A DNA stretch of 33,292 bases. Source: Prevotellaceae bacterium (GTDB lineage Bacteria > Bacteroidota > Bacteroidia > Bacteroidales > Paludibacteraceae). The position numbers and the translations under genes are program-made. The notes beneath the pieces are model-generated. The model was not told the DNA's origin. It did not search any database and saw only the letters and a list, made by a program, of their open reading frames with translations. Where the stretch lies: positions 1 to 33,292 of the forward strand of contig JAISVA010000026.1 in the NCBI GenBank assembly GCA_031271815.1, written 5' to 3'. Shown in pieces: positions 1-8,546 of this stretch. Numbering within the stretch: position 1 is the first letter of the stretch; each line of letters starts with the position of its first letter.

Positions 1-255
1 AATCTGTCGAATAACACCACTTATTATTACACGCTCGAAACGTTTGGGGCGAATGATATGGTATTGCTTTCGCAATCGGGCGAATTTACTACAAATGGCG
101 AGACCACCGGTACCGTAGGGGCGAAAAATCTTTCGCCCGCAAAAATCACCGGTTATTACAGCGTACTGGGCGTAAAACTGCCGGAAGAGCCCGAAAGCGG
201 CATCTACATCATTACGTATGAGGACGGAACGGCGGAAAAGAAGGTGAAGAAGTAA
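1..255 (+). CDS. C-terminal end of a secreted Fn3-like protein (partial)
   Basis: The frame is open from the first base and ends at 253-255, so only the last 84 residues are visible and the start lies outside the window. The first part (NNTTYYYTLETFGAN, then a GEFTT strand) has the Tyr-rich pattern of a fibronectin type III domain end. The last ~35 residues (YYSVLGVKLP, then SGIYIITYEDG and a Lys-rich tail KKVKK) resemble the C-terminal beta-sandwich tails of secreted Bacteroidota proteins, of the kind used as type IX secretion signals. Secretion and surface location are inferred from that tail. The function of the missing N-terminal part cannot be told. A hairpin and a U-tailed terminator follow the stop. 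Confidence 0.7.
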   Translation, partial: NLSNNTTYYYTLETFGANDMVLLSQSGEFTTNGETTGTVGAKNLSPAKITGYYSVLGVKLPEEPESGIYIITYEDGTAEKKVKK

Positions 256-263
256 ACGAGAAA

Positions 264-316
264 GAAGTAAACGAGTAGATGAGAAAAGAATGAAAAAACA
301 TTTACTCGTTTACTTG
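264..316. repeat. Inverted repeat just after the first gene
   Basis: The arm at 264-281 (GAAGTAAACGAGTAGATG) pairs with 299-316 over 17 positions, with one G-U pair and a 17-nt A-rich loop. The word GAAGTAAACGAG also occurs at 249-260, overlapping the stop codon, so the arm looks like a duplication of the gene end. It lacks a T-run and is probably not a terminator by itself. Confidence 0.7.
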
Positions 317-386
317 TTGCACTGCAATATTAGGACACCGCGTCGAACAAAGGTAAAAAGTGGCGGTTACGAATTTTAAAAAGAGA

Positions 387-442
387 CGAAAAGTTGAAAG
401 TAAAGAGTATGAAAATATTCGCTTTCAACTTTTCGTTTTTTT
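387..442 (+). terminator. Rho-independent terminator
   Basis: A perfect 14-bp stem is formed by CGAAAAGTTGAAAG (387-400) and its complement at 422-435, followed at once by seven T (436-442). It lies about 130 bp after the stop of the first gene and probably ends that transcript. The loop is 21 nt. Confidence 0.75.
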
Positions 443-881
443 CATATCATATACAGGAAAAAAAAATTAATACGAAACATTACTCTCCACCTCATACTGA
501 TAGTTTTCAATCCGTATTTTAACATTGTCGGGAAATATTTTACCTGAATTATTTGCAAAACAAGACCGATTGGTTTATTTTTGCAGAATAAAGGAAAAAA
601 ATGCATACATCAAGTTGGTAAGGACAAAGCAATTTATTATTGAAAAAGTGGCTCCCGTTTTTAATAAAAAGGAGGATGCCTGAACTTCATTTTCGGATTG
701 ACAGTCCCTGTTCGTTGCAACTTATAAATATTACAGTGCGACAAACAAATGAAAATATGAATAAGCCAGCCCGGAGGGCTACCTGTATACAAAGGTTTTC
801 GTAAATATATGTAGATTGCAACGCTATTTTAAACTGCAGCCATAACAAACAAACAGGAATTTAATTATCAACGATATAAAA

Positions 882-908
882 ATCCGTGTTATCTGCGTCA
901 TCCGCGTT
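882..908. repeat. 9-nt periodic degenerate repeat, copy 1
   Basis: Three consecutive 9-nt units, ATCCGTGTT, ATCTGCGTC and ATCCGCGTT, lie head to tail. From memory, near-identical words recur between genes in many Bacteroidota genomes. No function is apparent from the sequence. Confidence 0.65.
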
Positions 909-999
909 CTTTTGAGGCTGCCCTTTAAGTGATAGAAGCTGTGCTTGATGTTGTCTTTTTATTTGTTGTTTGAGCAGGATTTTTATTCAGGCTAAGTTT

Positions 1000-1113
1000 T
1001 CACTCCTTCTCCCCATACCCCTTAATCCGCTCCTCACAAATCCGTTTGGGAATATCTCGGAGCAGTTCCACTTTGGGAATCAACGCTTCATATCGGTTAG
1101 CACTTAAATATAC
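1000..1113 (-). pseudogene. Possible 3' remnant of an unknown gene
   Basis: On the minus strand 37 codons are open between an upstream in-frame stop (1114-1116) and a TGA at 1000-1002. There is no start codon. The translation contains LSANRYEALIPKVELLRD and ends GYGEKE, which has the charge pattern of a real protein tail rather than random AT-rich sequence. I do not recognise the family. It may be the leftover 3' end of a deleted gene, or chance. Confidence 0.3.
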
Positions 1114-1179
1114 TTAAGTTTTGGGATAGCACGTTTTTTTAGACCTTATGGAAAAAGTTCACATCAGTTTAATATTCAT

Positions 1180-1207
1180 TTCGTGCTAATTTGTGTAATT
1201 CGTGGAC
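1180..1207. repeat. 9-nt periodic degenerate repeat, copy 2
   Basis: Units TTCGTGCTAA, TTTGTGTAA and TTCGTGGAC follow each other (10, 9 and 9 nt). They share the TTyGTG core and differ from copy 1 mainly in the AAT/ATC part. It lies in the gene-free stretch before the TetR gene. Confidence 0.6.
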
Positions 1208-1442
1208 AAATACCTTTCAAGACAGCTTCTTATTATTCTTTCTTATTGTTCTTCGTTAGCGGTATTATGGCGGATAATTAAAAAAGTTTTTGTCCGGCAT
1301 GGAAAAATGAAAAGCCGAACAGGCAACAAGCGCAATTTTCGCCAAAAGATCCGTTGATTTCCCATTCATAATTCCGGGAAATATTATAACCTTTATATTT
1401 ATTGAAATCGTGTTAAAAAACATAAAAACATAGAAAACTATT

Positions 1443-1473
1443 TTGGTTTTGAAAGTTTTTTACTATACCTTCG
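1443..1473 (+). promoter_or_regulatory. Bacteroidota-type promoter of the efflux operon
   Basis: TTG at 1443-1445, a 20-nt spacer and TACCTTCG at 1466-1473 fit the Bacteroidota consensus TTG-N19-21-TAnnTTTG with one mismatch. It lies 26 nt before the ATG at 1500. This argues that translation does not begin at the alternative upstream codon at 1443, which is inside the promoter. Confidence 0.55.
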
Positions 1474-1499
1474 CAGCGATTTTTTATGACGGAAAATTA

Positions 1500-2117
1500 A
1501 TGGATTCGGAAGTTAAAGATAAAATTATAGAAAGAGCCTCTTCTCTTTTTACCGAAAACGGCATAAAGGGAATTACGATGGACGATTTAGCCCAATACAT
1601 GGGCATGTCCAAGCGTACCATATATGAGTATTTCAGAGACAAGGAAGAATTGATTGACGAATGCGTCCTTTACCTGGAACAGCTGCATGAACAACGGATG
1701 AAGCACATATCCGACCAGTCGGAAAATATGTTTGAACTCTTAATGAGAATCTATCAGGAAAGCCTGATGAATATGCAGAAAATAAACAAGAAATTTATAG
1801 ACGATATTAAAAAGTATTTCCCAGAAATACGGGAACGCCACGACCGGAAAAAAGAGGAGAATATCCGCGAAAGCGTTCTGTTTTTCCAGGAAGGAATCAA
1901 TGAAGGGTGGATTAAGAGCGAATTAAATCCTGAAATCCTCAGCCTGATTATTTCCGAGGAAATGGAATTGCTTTTTAACGGGAATTTTTCCCTTTCTTCC
2001 AAATTTTCCTTCTTTGATGTTTATAAAACATTGTTTTTCATCTTCTTAAGAGGGATCGCAACAAATAAGGGAATGAAAATAATAGATAATTTCGTACAAA
2101 AGGAAGTAAATAAATAA
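1500..2117 (+). CDS. TetR/AcrR-family transcriptional regulator
   Basis: This 205-residue protein has the TetR_N helix-turn-helix at about residues 6-55: IIERASSLF, then GITMDDLAQYMGMSKRTIYEYF, where the last stretch is the recognition helix region. A variable helical C-terminal domain that would bind a ligand follows. The ATG at 1500 is preferred because a longer frame from 1443 would start inside the promoter. The gene ends 10 bp before an outer-membrane efflux gene and heads an efflux operon in the same direction. By analogy with AcrR and the BmeR-type regulators of Bacteroides pumps, it probably represses its own operon and is released by a pump substrate. No operator palindrome was recognised. 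Confidence 0.9.
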   Translation: MDSEVKDKIIERASSLFTENGIKGITMDDLAQYMGMSKRTIYEYFRDKEELIDECVLYLEQLHEQRMKHISDQSENMFELLMRIYQESLMNMQKINKKFIDDIKKYFPEIRERHDRKKEENIRESVLFFQEGINEGWIKSELNPEILSLIISEEMELLFNGNFSLSSKFSFFDVYKTLFFIFLRGIATNKGMKIIDNFVQKEVNK

Positions 2118-2127
2118 TTATACATAA

Positions 2128-3606
2128 ATGAGAACGAAAAATTTATTTAGAGGAGTATTGATTACCGCATTATATGTGTTGACATACATAAATGTGTGTG
2201 GGCAGGAAGAGCTTTTACCGGATCGCCCGGAACAATCGCAGGTGCTGAACCTTGACCTGAAAAAAGCCATTGAGATCGCCATCAGTACCAATCCCACCAT
2301 CAAAATAGCCGATATGGAGATTGAAAAAGCCGATTATGCACGGAAAGAAGTCATCGGAAGTCTGTTTCCCAACATCGGCGCATCGGCATCTTACCAGCGG
2401 ACAATTGAAAAACAGGTGATGGCCGGCCTCGATCCGGGCGCATTCACCTCGGGAATTGCCGATATGCTGACGCCTATTTACGAAGCGCTTGCGGAAATGG
2501 GACACCCCGTTATGCCGCCTGCCCAGGAAGAGGGCAGCAGCGAACCGATGAAAATCGGTATGGACAATGCCTGGTCGGCAGGATTCAGTGCAGGCATGCC
2601 GCTTATCAACGTGCCGCTCTGGCAATCCATCAAACTGACTGCCGAAGCCGTAAACAGCAAAGTGGAAGCCGCACGCGCCTCTAAAATAGATATGGTGGCT
2701 GCGGTAACAGAAGCTTTTTACGGCATCCTGAACGCACAGGATTCGTACAACGTACTGTTGAAAAGTTTCGAAACTGCCAACGAAAACCTGCGGATTGCAA
2801 AAACGAGATACGAACAGGGAATGGCTTCGGAATACGATATGATACAGGCTGAAGTGCAGGTAAAAAATATGCAGCCGGCACTCCTTTCCGTTCAAAACGG
2901 CATTGAGCTGGCAAAATTACAGTTGAAAGTACTGATGGGCGTTCCGTCCATTCTACCGGTTTCGGTAGTCGGCACCTTAGCCGATTACGAGCGCGATATG
3001 TTTGAAATCGTGAATATCAGCGACGTAGATACTACATTGGCAGACAACCCGACCATTCGCCAGTTGGAAGTTTCCGCCAAATTGCTCGAAAGACAGCTGA
3101 AGCTGCAAAAAGCTCAATGGTACCCGACACTTTCGCTTTCATTTGTTTACCAATGGATTTCAAACAACAACGATTTCAAGTTTTCGGAATACCAAATATT
3201 TCCATACAGCATGGCTGGCGTTACATTATCCTTCCCTATTTTCCAGGGAGGAGCACGCTATTACAAGCAAAAGCAAGCCCGGATTGCCTACGACGAAATG
3301 GCTTACACCATGGAGAATGTACGCCAGCAATTGGGTATGCAGTTGCAGGCAAGCATAGACCAGATACGCCTTTCCGTAGAGCAGATCGGTTCTACCCTGG
3401 ATGCGGTCGCACTTGCCGAAAAAGGAGTAACCATCTCCCAAAAACGCTATGAGGTCGGAGCCGGCTCCTCGCTCGAATTAATTTCATCCGAAAACGCGCT
3501 GACACAAGCGCGCCTCAACCATTACCAATCTATCTACAACTACATTGTAGCTAAAAATGCGCTGGATAAGGTGTTGGGAAATGCTTATAATGAGTATGTT
3601 AGATAG
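2128..3606 (+). CDS. TolC-family outer-membrane efflux protein
   Basis: A 492-residue outer-membrane factor (OEP family) begins with a signal peptide: basic MRTK, a hydrophobic stretch to residue ~24, and cleavage near VCG-QEE. Two OEP repeats follow, rich in long amphipathic helices: LNLDLKKAIEIAISTNPTIK opens the first, and a second repeat starts near residue 310 (DNPTIRQLEVSAKLLERQLK). The C-terminal helix contains the usual YEVGAGSSLELISSENALT region. It should form the trimeric outer-membrane and periplasmic tunnel of the pump encoded downstream. The second gene of the operon, it starts 10 bp after the TetR stop and ends 32 bp before the adaptor. An insertion of ~40 residues rich in Met, Pro and Glu (residues ~95-145) is unremarkable for Bacteroidota members. 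Confidence 0.92.
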   Translation: MRTKNLFRGVLITALYVLTYINVCGQEELLPDRPEQSQVLNLDLKKAIEIAISTNPTIKIADMEIEKADYARKEVIGSLFPNIGASASYQRTIEKQVMAGLDPGAFTSGIADMLTPIYEALAEMGHPVMPPAQEEGSSEPMKIGMDNAWSAGFSAGMPLINVPLWQSIKLTAEAVNSKVEAARASKIDMVAAVTEAFYGILNAQDSYNVLLKSFETANENLRIAKTRYEQGMASEYDMIQAEVQVKNMQPALLSVQNGIELAKLQLKVLMGVPSILPVSVVGTLADYERDMFEIVNISDVDTTLADNPTIRQLEVSAKLLERQLKLQKAQWYPTLSLSFVYQWISNNNDFKFSEYQIFPYSMAGVTLSFPIFQGGARYYKQKQARIAYDEMAYTMENVRQQLGMQLQASIDQIRLSVEQIGSTLDAVALAEKGVTISQKRYEVGAGSSLELISSENALTQARLNHYQSIYNYIVAKNALDKVLGNAYNEYVR

Positions 3607-3638
3607 GTTTAAGGTTTAATATTATTAAGAACAATTAT

Positions 3639-4670
3639 ATGAAAAAGAGTAAGCAATTAACAGGAATGATGCTGGCATCGTTGATTTTGTTTTCTTCCTG
3701 CAATGGAGCTCAGGAAAAAAAAGCAGAAGATGCCGCAAGTGAGAAAGTTGACACGGTTTTAGTAAAAATTGACACGGTGAAACTCCAGCCGGTAGAACAA
3801 CTATACAGCTTTACCGCTACGGTAGAACCCGAAGCGAAAAACAATATTGCCGCCTCCATGCCGGGACGTATCGTCGAAATATTGACCGAAGTAGGCAAAG
3901 AAGTACAAAAAGGACAGGTATTGGTCAAAATGGATCCGACCAGCCTGCTGCAAGCCCAAACACAACTTGCCAACCTGGAAGTTGAATACAAGCGCGCATC
4001 CGAGCTGTTTAATGCCGGAGGCGCTCCCAAGCAGGTAGTTGACCAGCTGCAAGTACAATTAGACAACTTGCGCACCACCTATAAGAACCTGTCCGAAAAC
4101 GTCAATCTTGTCAGTCCCGTTTCCGGTGTCGTAACAGCCCGTAATTTTGACAACGGCGACATGTATTCGGGAGCTATGCCCATTCTGACAGTGATGCAGA
4201 TCAGACCGGTGAAAATGAAAATCAACGTTTCCGAAACCTACTTCTCCCAAATCAAAGTGGGAATGAGCGTAGATATTCGCCTGGACGTATATCCCGACGA
4301 ACCGTTCACGGGGAAAGTCAGCCTGATTTACCCGACCATCGACGCATCCACACACACATTCGCGGTAGAAGTTACCATCGCCAACGCCAACTTGCGCATA
4401 CGTCCGGGAATGTATGCCAAAGCAACACTGAATTTCGGCACCCGGCAAAGCATTGTTGTGCCTGACGTAGCCGTTCAGAAGCAATCCGGCTCAAACGACA
4501 AGTTCGTATTCACGGTAGAAAACGGCACAGCCAAATACCACAAGGTTGAATTGGGAAGACGTTTAGCCGACAGCCACGAAATCCTTTCCGGACTAACGCC
4601 CGGCGAAATAATCGTAACCGCCGGACAAACACGCCTGATCGAAGGAACTCCGGTTGAAATTAAGGAATGA
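3639..4670 (+). CDS. RND efflux periplasmic adaptor lipoprotein (MFP/HlyD family)
   Basis: A 343-residue membrane-fusion protein starts with a lipoprotein signal peptide whose lipobox LFSSC places the acylated Cys at residue 21. Domains in order are a beta-barrel/lipoyl half (ASMPGRIVEILTEVGKEVQKG, about 70-95), a short alpha-hairpin (about 100-150), the second lipoyl half (LVSPVSGVVTARNFDNGDMY), a beta-barrel (about 190-260) and a membrane-proximal domain ending GTPVEIKE. It is anchored to the inner membrane and should bridge the RND pump to the TolC-like channel. The gene follows the outer-membrane factor by 32 bp and is separated from the pump by 139 bp that carry a large hairpin. Confidence 0.93.
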   Translation: MKKSKQLTGMMLASLILFSSCNGAQEKKAEDAASEKVDTVLVKIDTVKLQPVEQLYSFTATVEPEAKNNIAASMPGRIVEILTEVGKEVQKGQVLVKMDPTSLLQAQTQLANLEVEYKRASELFNAGGAPKQVVDQLQVQLDNLRTTYKNLSENVNLVSPVSGVVTARNFDNGDMYSGAMPILTVMQIRPVKMKINVSETYFSQIKVGMSVDIRLDVYPDEPFTGKVSLIYPTIDASTHTFAVEVTIANANLRIRPGMYAKATLNFGTRQSIVVPDVAVQKQSGSNDKFVFTVENGTAKYHKVELGRRLADSHEILSGLTPGEIIVTAGQTRLIEGTPVEIKE

Positions 4671-4675
4671 AGAGG

Positions 4676-4774
4676 AATGTAGGAATGAAGAAATGTAAGA
4701 ATGTAGGAATGAAAATACACCTTGTTTCTTTATTCTTTAATTCCTTCATTCTTACATTTCTACATTCTTACATT
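4676..4774. repeat. Large imperfect hairpin inside the efflux operon
   Basis: The arm 4676-4711 pairs with 4740-4774 at 32 of 35 positions plus a G-U, around a 28-nt loop. Each arm is built from reiterated words such as GAATGTAG, GAATGAAG and AAATGTAAG, so a direct duplication followed by inversion is likely. The right arm runs into T-rich sequence (8 T at 4773-4780). It sits between adaptor and pump genes and could end part of the transcripts or protect the upstream mRNA. Confidence 0.75.
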
Positions 4775-4809
4775 TTTTTTCATTTTTAACTCTTAAATTA
4801 AAATAAAGT

Positions 4810-7800
4810 ATGTCATTATATTCATCAGCGGTTAAAAAACCGGTTACCACAGCACTGATATTTGTGGGATTGGCGGTCATCGGGCTGTTTTCCTACACGC
4901 GGCTGGCGGTTGACTTGTTTCCGGAAATCGAAACAAACCAGCTCACCGTCATCATAGCCTATCCCGGAGCGAGCGCCTCCGACATTGAAACGAACGTGAC
5001 GCGTCCGGTCGAAGACGTGTTGAACTCCGTCGAAAATCTGAAGAAAATTACTTCCCAGTCGAAAGACAACATGTCGCTCGTAACGCTGGAACTTAATTAC
5101 GGCACAGATATTAATATCGCAACGAACGACGTCAGGGACAAACTGGATATGGTTAAATCCCGCCTACCCGACGAAATCAGCAATCCGATTATCTTCAAGT
5201 TCAGTATGGATATGATTCCCGTTGTGATCTATTCGGCAACGGCAAAGGAAAGCGTCAATTCCCTCTACAAGATCCTGGACGAAAAGATAGCCAACCCGCT
5301 GAACCGCGTAAACGGTGTGGGCGCCGTAACCATTGCCGGAGCGCCGCAACGCCAGGTGCAGGTAAACGTATCGCCCGAAAAGCTCGAAGCCTATAACCTC
5401 ACGGTAGAACAGATCGGTAATATCATCCAGATGGAAAACCTGAACGTTCCCGCAGGTAGCTTTGACGTCGGAACCGAAACGTACGGATTACGCATCGAAG
5501 GCGAATTCAAGGAAAGCGACCAGCTGCTGGAAATCGTAGTAGGAAGCCGCGCCGGAAAGAATATTTACCTGAGAGACGTTGCAACCATCAACGACACCAT
5601 TCAGCCGCGTATCCAGGAAACCTACACCAACGGGGTGAAAGGAGCTACGATTGTAGTACAGAAGCAATCGGGCGCTAATACAGTAGATATTGCCAAAACC
5701 GTCAACCAAATGATCCCGCAGCTGCAGAAAACGCTTCCGCCGGATATCGAACTGTCTATGATCATGGACAGCTCCACCTTCATCGAGGACTCGATCAGTA
5801 ACCTGACGGAAACCATCGTGCTGGCAATTCTTTTTGTGGTGATCGTGGTACTGTTTTTCCTCGGAAGGTGGCGCGCTACCTTTATCGTTATCATCGCCAT
5901 CCCGATTTCCCTCCTCGTTTCCTTTATCTACCTGATGGCAACCGGCGGAACGCTGAATATCATCTCGCTCTCGTCTATATCCATCGCAATCGGTATGGTA
6001 GTGGACGATGCCATCGTGGTACTCGAAAATATTACCAGCCATATCGAACGTGGAAGTACGCCTAAGGAAGCCGCCATTTACGCTACCAACGAAGTAGGTG
6101 TTGCCGTTATGGCATCCACACTCACCATCGTGGCGGTTTTCTTCCCGTTGACAATGGTAACGGGATTAGCCGGGGTGATGTTCGGACAGCTGGGCTGGAT
6201 GGTTACTATCATGATCGTTACTTCCGTGGTCGTAGCCCTGTCGCTGACTCCGATGCTCTGCTCGCAGATGTTGCGGCTGACCAATACGCAGGGTAAACTT
6301 TTCGACAGGCTTTACGCTCCTATTCAGCGGGCGCTGGACAGGTTGGACGTATTCTATGCCAAAGTGGTGAACCTGGCAGTGAGAAACCGGAAAAAGACGC
6401 TGGTAATCTGCTTTTCCCTTTTCTTTGCTATCCTCGCCGTATCGTCGGTTTTCATCAAATTCGACTTTATGCCGGCATCCGATAACAGCATGGTTATGGT
6501 TGATGTATATCTTCCAACAGGAACCCGGATGGAAGTTTCGCGCGCCACAGCACTAAAAATCAACGATATATTAAAAGAAAAATATCCGGAGGTCAAGGTG
6601 CAGTCGTTCTCCGTCGGTCAGGCTGACGAAAACAACACGTTTGCCGCCATGAATGCCAATGCCACCAACCTGGTTAGCTACCGCATCCGCATGGTGGATC
6701 TGGAAGACCGTAAACGTGACATCTATGAAATTTCCGATGCGCTTCGTAAGGACTTGAGTAATATGCCTGAATTGTACAAGTTTAAGGTAACTCCGGGAGG
6801 AAGCGGCGGAATGGGAAGCGGATCAAGTACGGTAGATGTTGAAATCTACGGGTATGACCTGGCAACCACCGACCGCATTGCCAGTGAGCTGAAAAACCGC
6901 CTGGCAAATGTAAAAGGACTGCGCGACCTGATCATCAGCCGTCAGGATTACCGCACGGAATACCAGATTGACTTCGACCGCGAAAAGCTGGCTGAAAACG
7001 GGCTGAACTCAGGTACCGTTGCCAACTTTGTCCGCAACCGCATCAACGGGCTGATCAGCTCCAAATACCGCGAAGACGGCGATGAGTATGATATTGTTGT
7101 GCAGTATGACGAAAAGTACCGCCAGTCCATCGAAACCATCGAAGACATAACCGTTGTCAACAGCATGGGAGTACCTATTAAAGTCAGAGAATTGGGCAAC
7201 GTAGTGGAAAAAACCTCACTTCCTCAGATTGACCGGCAAAACCGCCAGCGCATAAACATGGTACAGGGTTCCCTTTACAACGCTGCATTGAGCGACGTGG
7301 TAGCCGATGTCAACACCGTTATCGATGAAATGCGGAACGAAGGCAAAATCCCAACCGAAATCGGCATTCAGATCGGCGGAACATACGAAGACCAGCAGGA
7401 TACAAACAGCGACCTCGGACTGCTGATGCTCCTTTGCGTACTTTTAGTGTATATCGTGATGGCGGCACAGTTCGAATCGCTCACCTATCCGTTCATCATC
7501 GTGCTGTCGCTCTGCTTCGGTCTGTCGGGCGTGTTGCTGGCGCTGATGCTCACCGGGCAGCCGATGAGCCTGATGGCCATGATCGGATTAGTTATGCTGA
7601 TCGGTATCGTGGTGAAAAACGGTATCGTACTGATCGACTACATCAACCTGAACCGGGAACGCGGCATGTCGATCGACAAAGCCGTTATTTCTGCCGGAAA
7701 ATCAAGGCTCCGCCCAATCCTGATGACCACCGCCACCACCGTTCTCGGTATGATTCCGCTGGCCATTCCGCGCGGAGCAGGTTCCGAAATGTGGCAGCCG

Positions 7801-7938
7801 ATGGGTATCGCTATCGTAGGAGGATTGACCCTTTCCACCATATTAACCCTCATTTACGTACCGTCACTGTACTCCATATTCGGAGCCAATGGCGTAAAAA
7901 GGAACCGGAAAAAATTAAAGAAAATGAACCGGAAATGA
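4810..7938 (+). CDS. HAE1-type RND multidrug efflux pump, inner-membrane subunit
   Basis: At 1042 residues this has the full length of AcrB/MexB-like pumps. It begins in the cytoplasm (MSLYSSAVKKPVTTALIF) and has TM1, a first large periplasmic loop (about 30-335), TM2-6, a central cytoplasmic linker, TM7, a second periplasmic loop (about 560-860) and TM8-12. The proton-relay Asp pair is present in TM4 (GMVVDDAIVVLEN, about residue 400). The TM10 Lys is present in GIVVKNGIVLIDY (about residue 930). These residues mark the hydrophobe/amphiphile efflux subfamily rather than metal exporters. It works as a trimer with the preceding adaptor and outer-membrane factor, driven by protons. Substrates cannot be inferred. 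No frameshift was seen. Confidence 0.95.
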   Translation: MSLYSSAVKKPVTTALIFVGLAVIGLFSYTRLAVDLFPEIETNQLTVIIAYPGASASDIETNVTRPVEDVLNSVENLKKITSQSKDNMSLVTLELNYGTDINIATNDVRDKLDMVKSRLPDEISNPIIFKFSMDMIPVVIYSATAKESVNSLYKILDEKIANPLNRVNGVGAVTIAGAPQRQVQVNVSPEKLEAYNLTVEQIGNIIQMENLNVPAGSFDVGTETYGLRIEGEFKESDQLLEIVVGSRAGKNIYLRDVATINDTIQPRIQETYTNGVKGATIVVQKQSGANTVDIAKTVNQMIPQLQKTLPPDIELSMIMDSSTFIEDSISNLTETIVLAILFVVIVVLFFLGRWRATFIVIIAIPISLLVSFIYLMATGGTLNIISLSSISIAIGMVVDDAIVVLENITSHIERGSTPKEAAIYATNEVGVAVMASTLTIVAVFFPLTMVTGLAGVMFGQLGWMVTIMIVTSVVVALSLTPMLCSQMLRLTNTQGKLFDRLYAPIQRALDRLDVFYAKVVNLAVRNRKKTLVICFSLFFAILAVSSVFIKFDFMPASDNSMVMVDVYLPTGTRMEVSRATALKINDILKEKYPEVKVQSFSVGQADENNTFAAMNANATNLVSYRIRMVDLEDRKRDIYEISDALRKDLSNMPELYKFKVTPGGSGGMGSGSSTVDVEIYGYDLATTDRIASELKNRLANVKGLRDLIISRQDYRTEYQIDFDREKLAENGLNSGTVANFVRNRINGLISSKYREDGDEYDIVVQYDEKYRQSIETIEDITVVNSMGVPIKVRELGNVVEKTSLPQIDRQNRQRINMVQGSLYNAALSDVVADVNTVIDEMRNEGKIPTEIGIQIGGTYEDQQDTNSDLGLLMLLCVLLVYIVMAAQFESLTYPFIIVLSLCFGLSGVLLALMLTGQPMSLMAMIGLVMLIGIVVKNGIVLIDYINLNRERGMSIDKAVISAGKSRLRPILMTTATTVLGMIPLAIPRGAGSEMWQPMGIAIVGGLTLSTILTLIYVPSLYSIFGANGVKRNRKKLKKMNRK

Positions 7939-7946
7939 ACCGGACT

Positions 7947-7974
7947 GTAGAGATGGGGCTCACCCCGTCTCTAC
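7947..7974. repeat. GTAGAGA-type palindromic repeat / hairpin
   Basis: A 12-bp stem (GTAGAGATGGGG at 7947-7958 with CCCCGTCTCTAC at 7963-7974, one G-U) closes a CTCA tetraloop 9 bp after the pump stop. Hairpins with GTAGAGAC ends are a familiar class of interspersed palindromes in Bacteroidota and cyanobacteria (from memory). They resemble the REP elements moved by RAYT transposases, and a decayed RAYT lies at 28559-28908. It may also act as a partial terminator. Confidence 0.75.
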
Positions 7975-8017
7975 GCTGATTCGCACCATATTAATTGACC
8001 ATTAATTATTAATTAAA

Positions 8018-8311
8018 ATGAAAGCAATATTTATCCCCTATAATGAAGCCTATAAAGAACGCTTGATAGGCATATTAGACAAACTGAACATCAGAGGTTT
8101 TACTAACTGGGACGGCGTGCAGGGACGCGGCACCAAAAAAGGACAGCCTCACTATGGCGACCACGCATGGCCTACCATGAATGCCGCCATCTTCACAGTA
8201 ATTGAAGACGAAAAAGTCGATAAACTGCTCGAAATCCTGCATTCGCTTGATATGGAGACCGAAGCGCAGGGACTGCACGCTTATGTGATGAATGTGGAAA
8301 AGATGGTATGA
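8018..8311 (+). CDS. Small PII-like protein linked to the efflux operon
   Basis: This 97-residue soluble protein has the beta-alpha-beta pattern of the PII/ferredoxin-like fold. It opens MKAIFIPYNEAYKERLIGIL, continues with a glycine-rich segment VQGRGTKKGQPHYGDHAWPT at the place of the PII T-loop (about 33-52), and then a second beta-alpha-beta half (AAIFTVIEDEKVDKLLEIL). PII-like proteins usually trimerise and bind small ligands or metals. His, Tyr and Trp residues in the loop could do this here, which is inference. It lies 79 bp after the pump, same strand, with the GTAGAGA hairpin between, and Bacteroidales often keep such a gene next to RND operons (from memory). It could sense a ligand or modulate the pump; no regulatory role is proven. 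It is not a true GlnB, as the uridylylation-loop sequence differs. Confidence 0.7.
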   Translation: MKAIFIPYNEAYKERLIGILDKLNIRGFTNWDGVQGRGTKKGQPHYGDHAWPTMNAAIFTVIEDEKVDKLLEILHSLDMETEAQGLHAYVMNVEKMV

Positions 8312-8546
8312 TCAATAAAAATATAAACATTTGAGGACTGTCACTTTGCATCTCAACCTGACATAAAAAAATAAGATTATCCAGGTTAAAATACTTTTTT
8401 TATTATTCTCACAAGAGAGGAAGGTCAATTTGTTTTCATTTTAAGCATTCATCCGCGGATGGAAGCTGTTTTATTGTGAATATGCTGAATTTGATATTAT
8501 TCCTAAAAATAAAAACGAACAATATATTTTATAACTGTCCGATATA

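Larger units (their letters stand above)
443..1442. other. Gene-poor intergenic region with repeat debris
   Basis: No convincing gene is visible in this 1 kb. It holds a short REP-like hairpin (768-780, AGCCC-GGA-GGGCT, with one unpaired position choice), two 9-nt periodic words (882-908 and 1180-1207) and a possible 3' gene remnant on the minus strand (1000-1113). A 34-codon open frame at 1265-1369 minus was judged insufficient. The mix suggests an old insertion site or a decayed gene upstream of the efflux operon. Confidence 0.6.

Noticed and set aside
1265-1369. 34-codon minus-strand frame starting MNGKSTDLLAK
   Set aside because: Short, without promoter or recognisable family, in AT-rich repeat debris; not enough to call a gene.
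2215-2895. 226-codon minus-strand open frame inside the TolC-like gene
   Set aside because: Composition (many His, Phe, Cys, Arg) is that of an antisense shadow; the plus strand codes for a clear outer-membrane factor.
5488-6042. 184-codon minus-strand open frame inside the RND gene
   Set aside because: Shadow of a well-supported pump gene; rich in His and Asp and without protein-like domains.
7434-7979. 181-codon plus-strand frame overlapping the end of the RND gene
   Set aside because: Arg/His-rich shadow in another frame; the RND frame is intact across the region.
8346-8356. 11-bp word TTTGCATCTCA shared with the minus strand near 28925-28935
   Set aside because: Repeats of this length are expected by chance in 33 kb; the flanks do not match.
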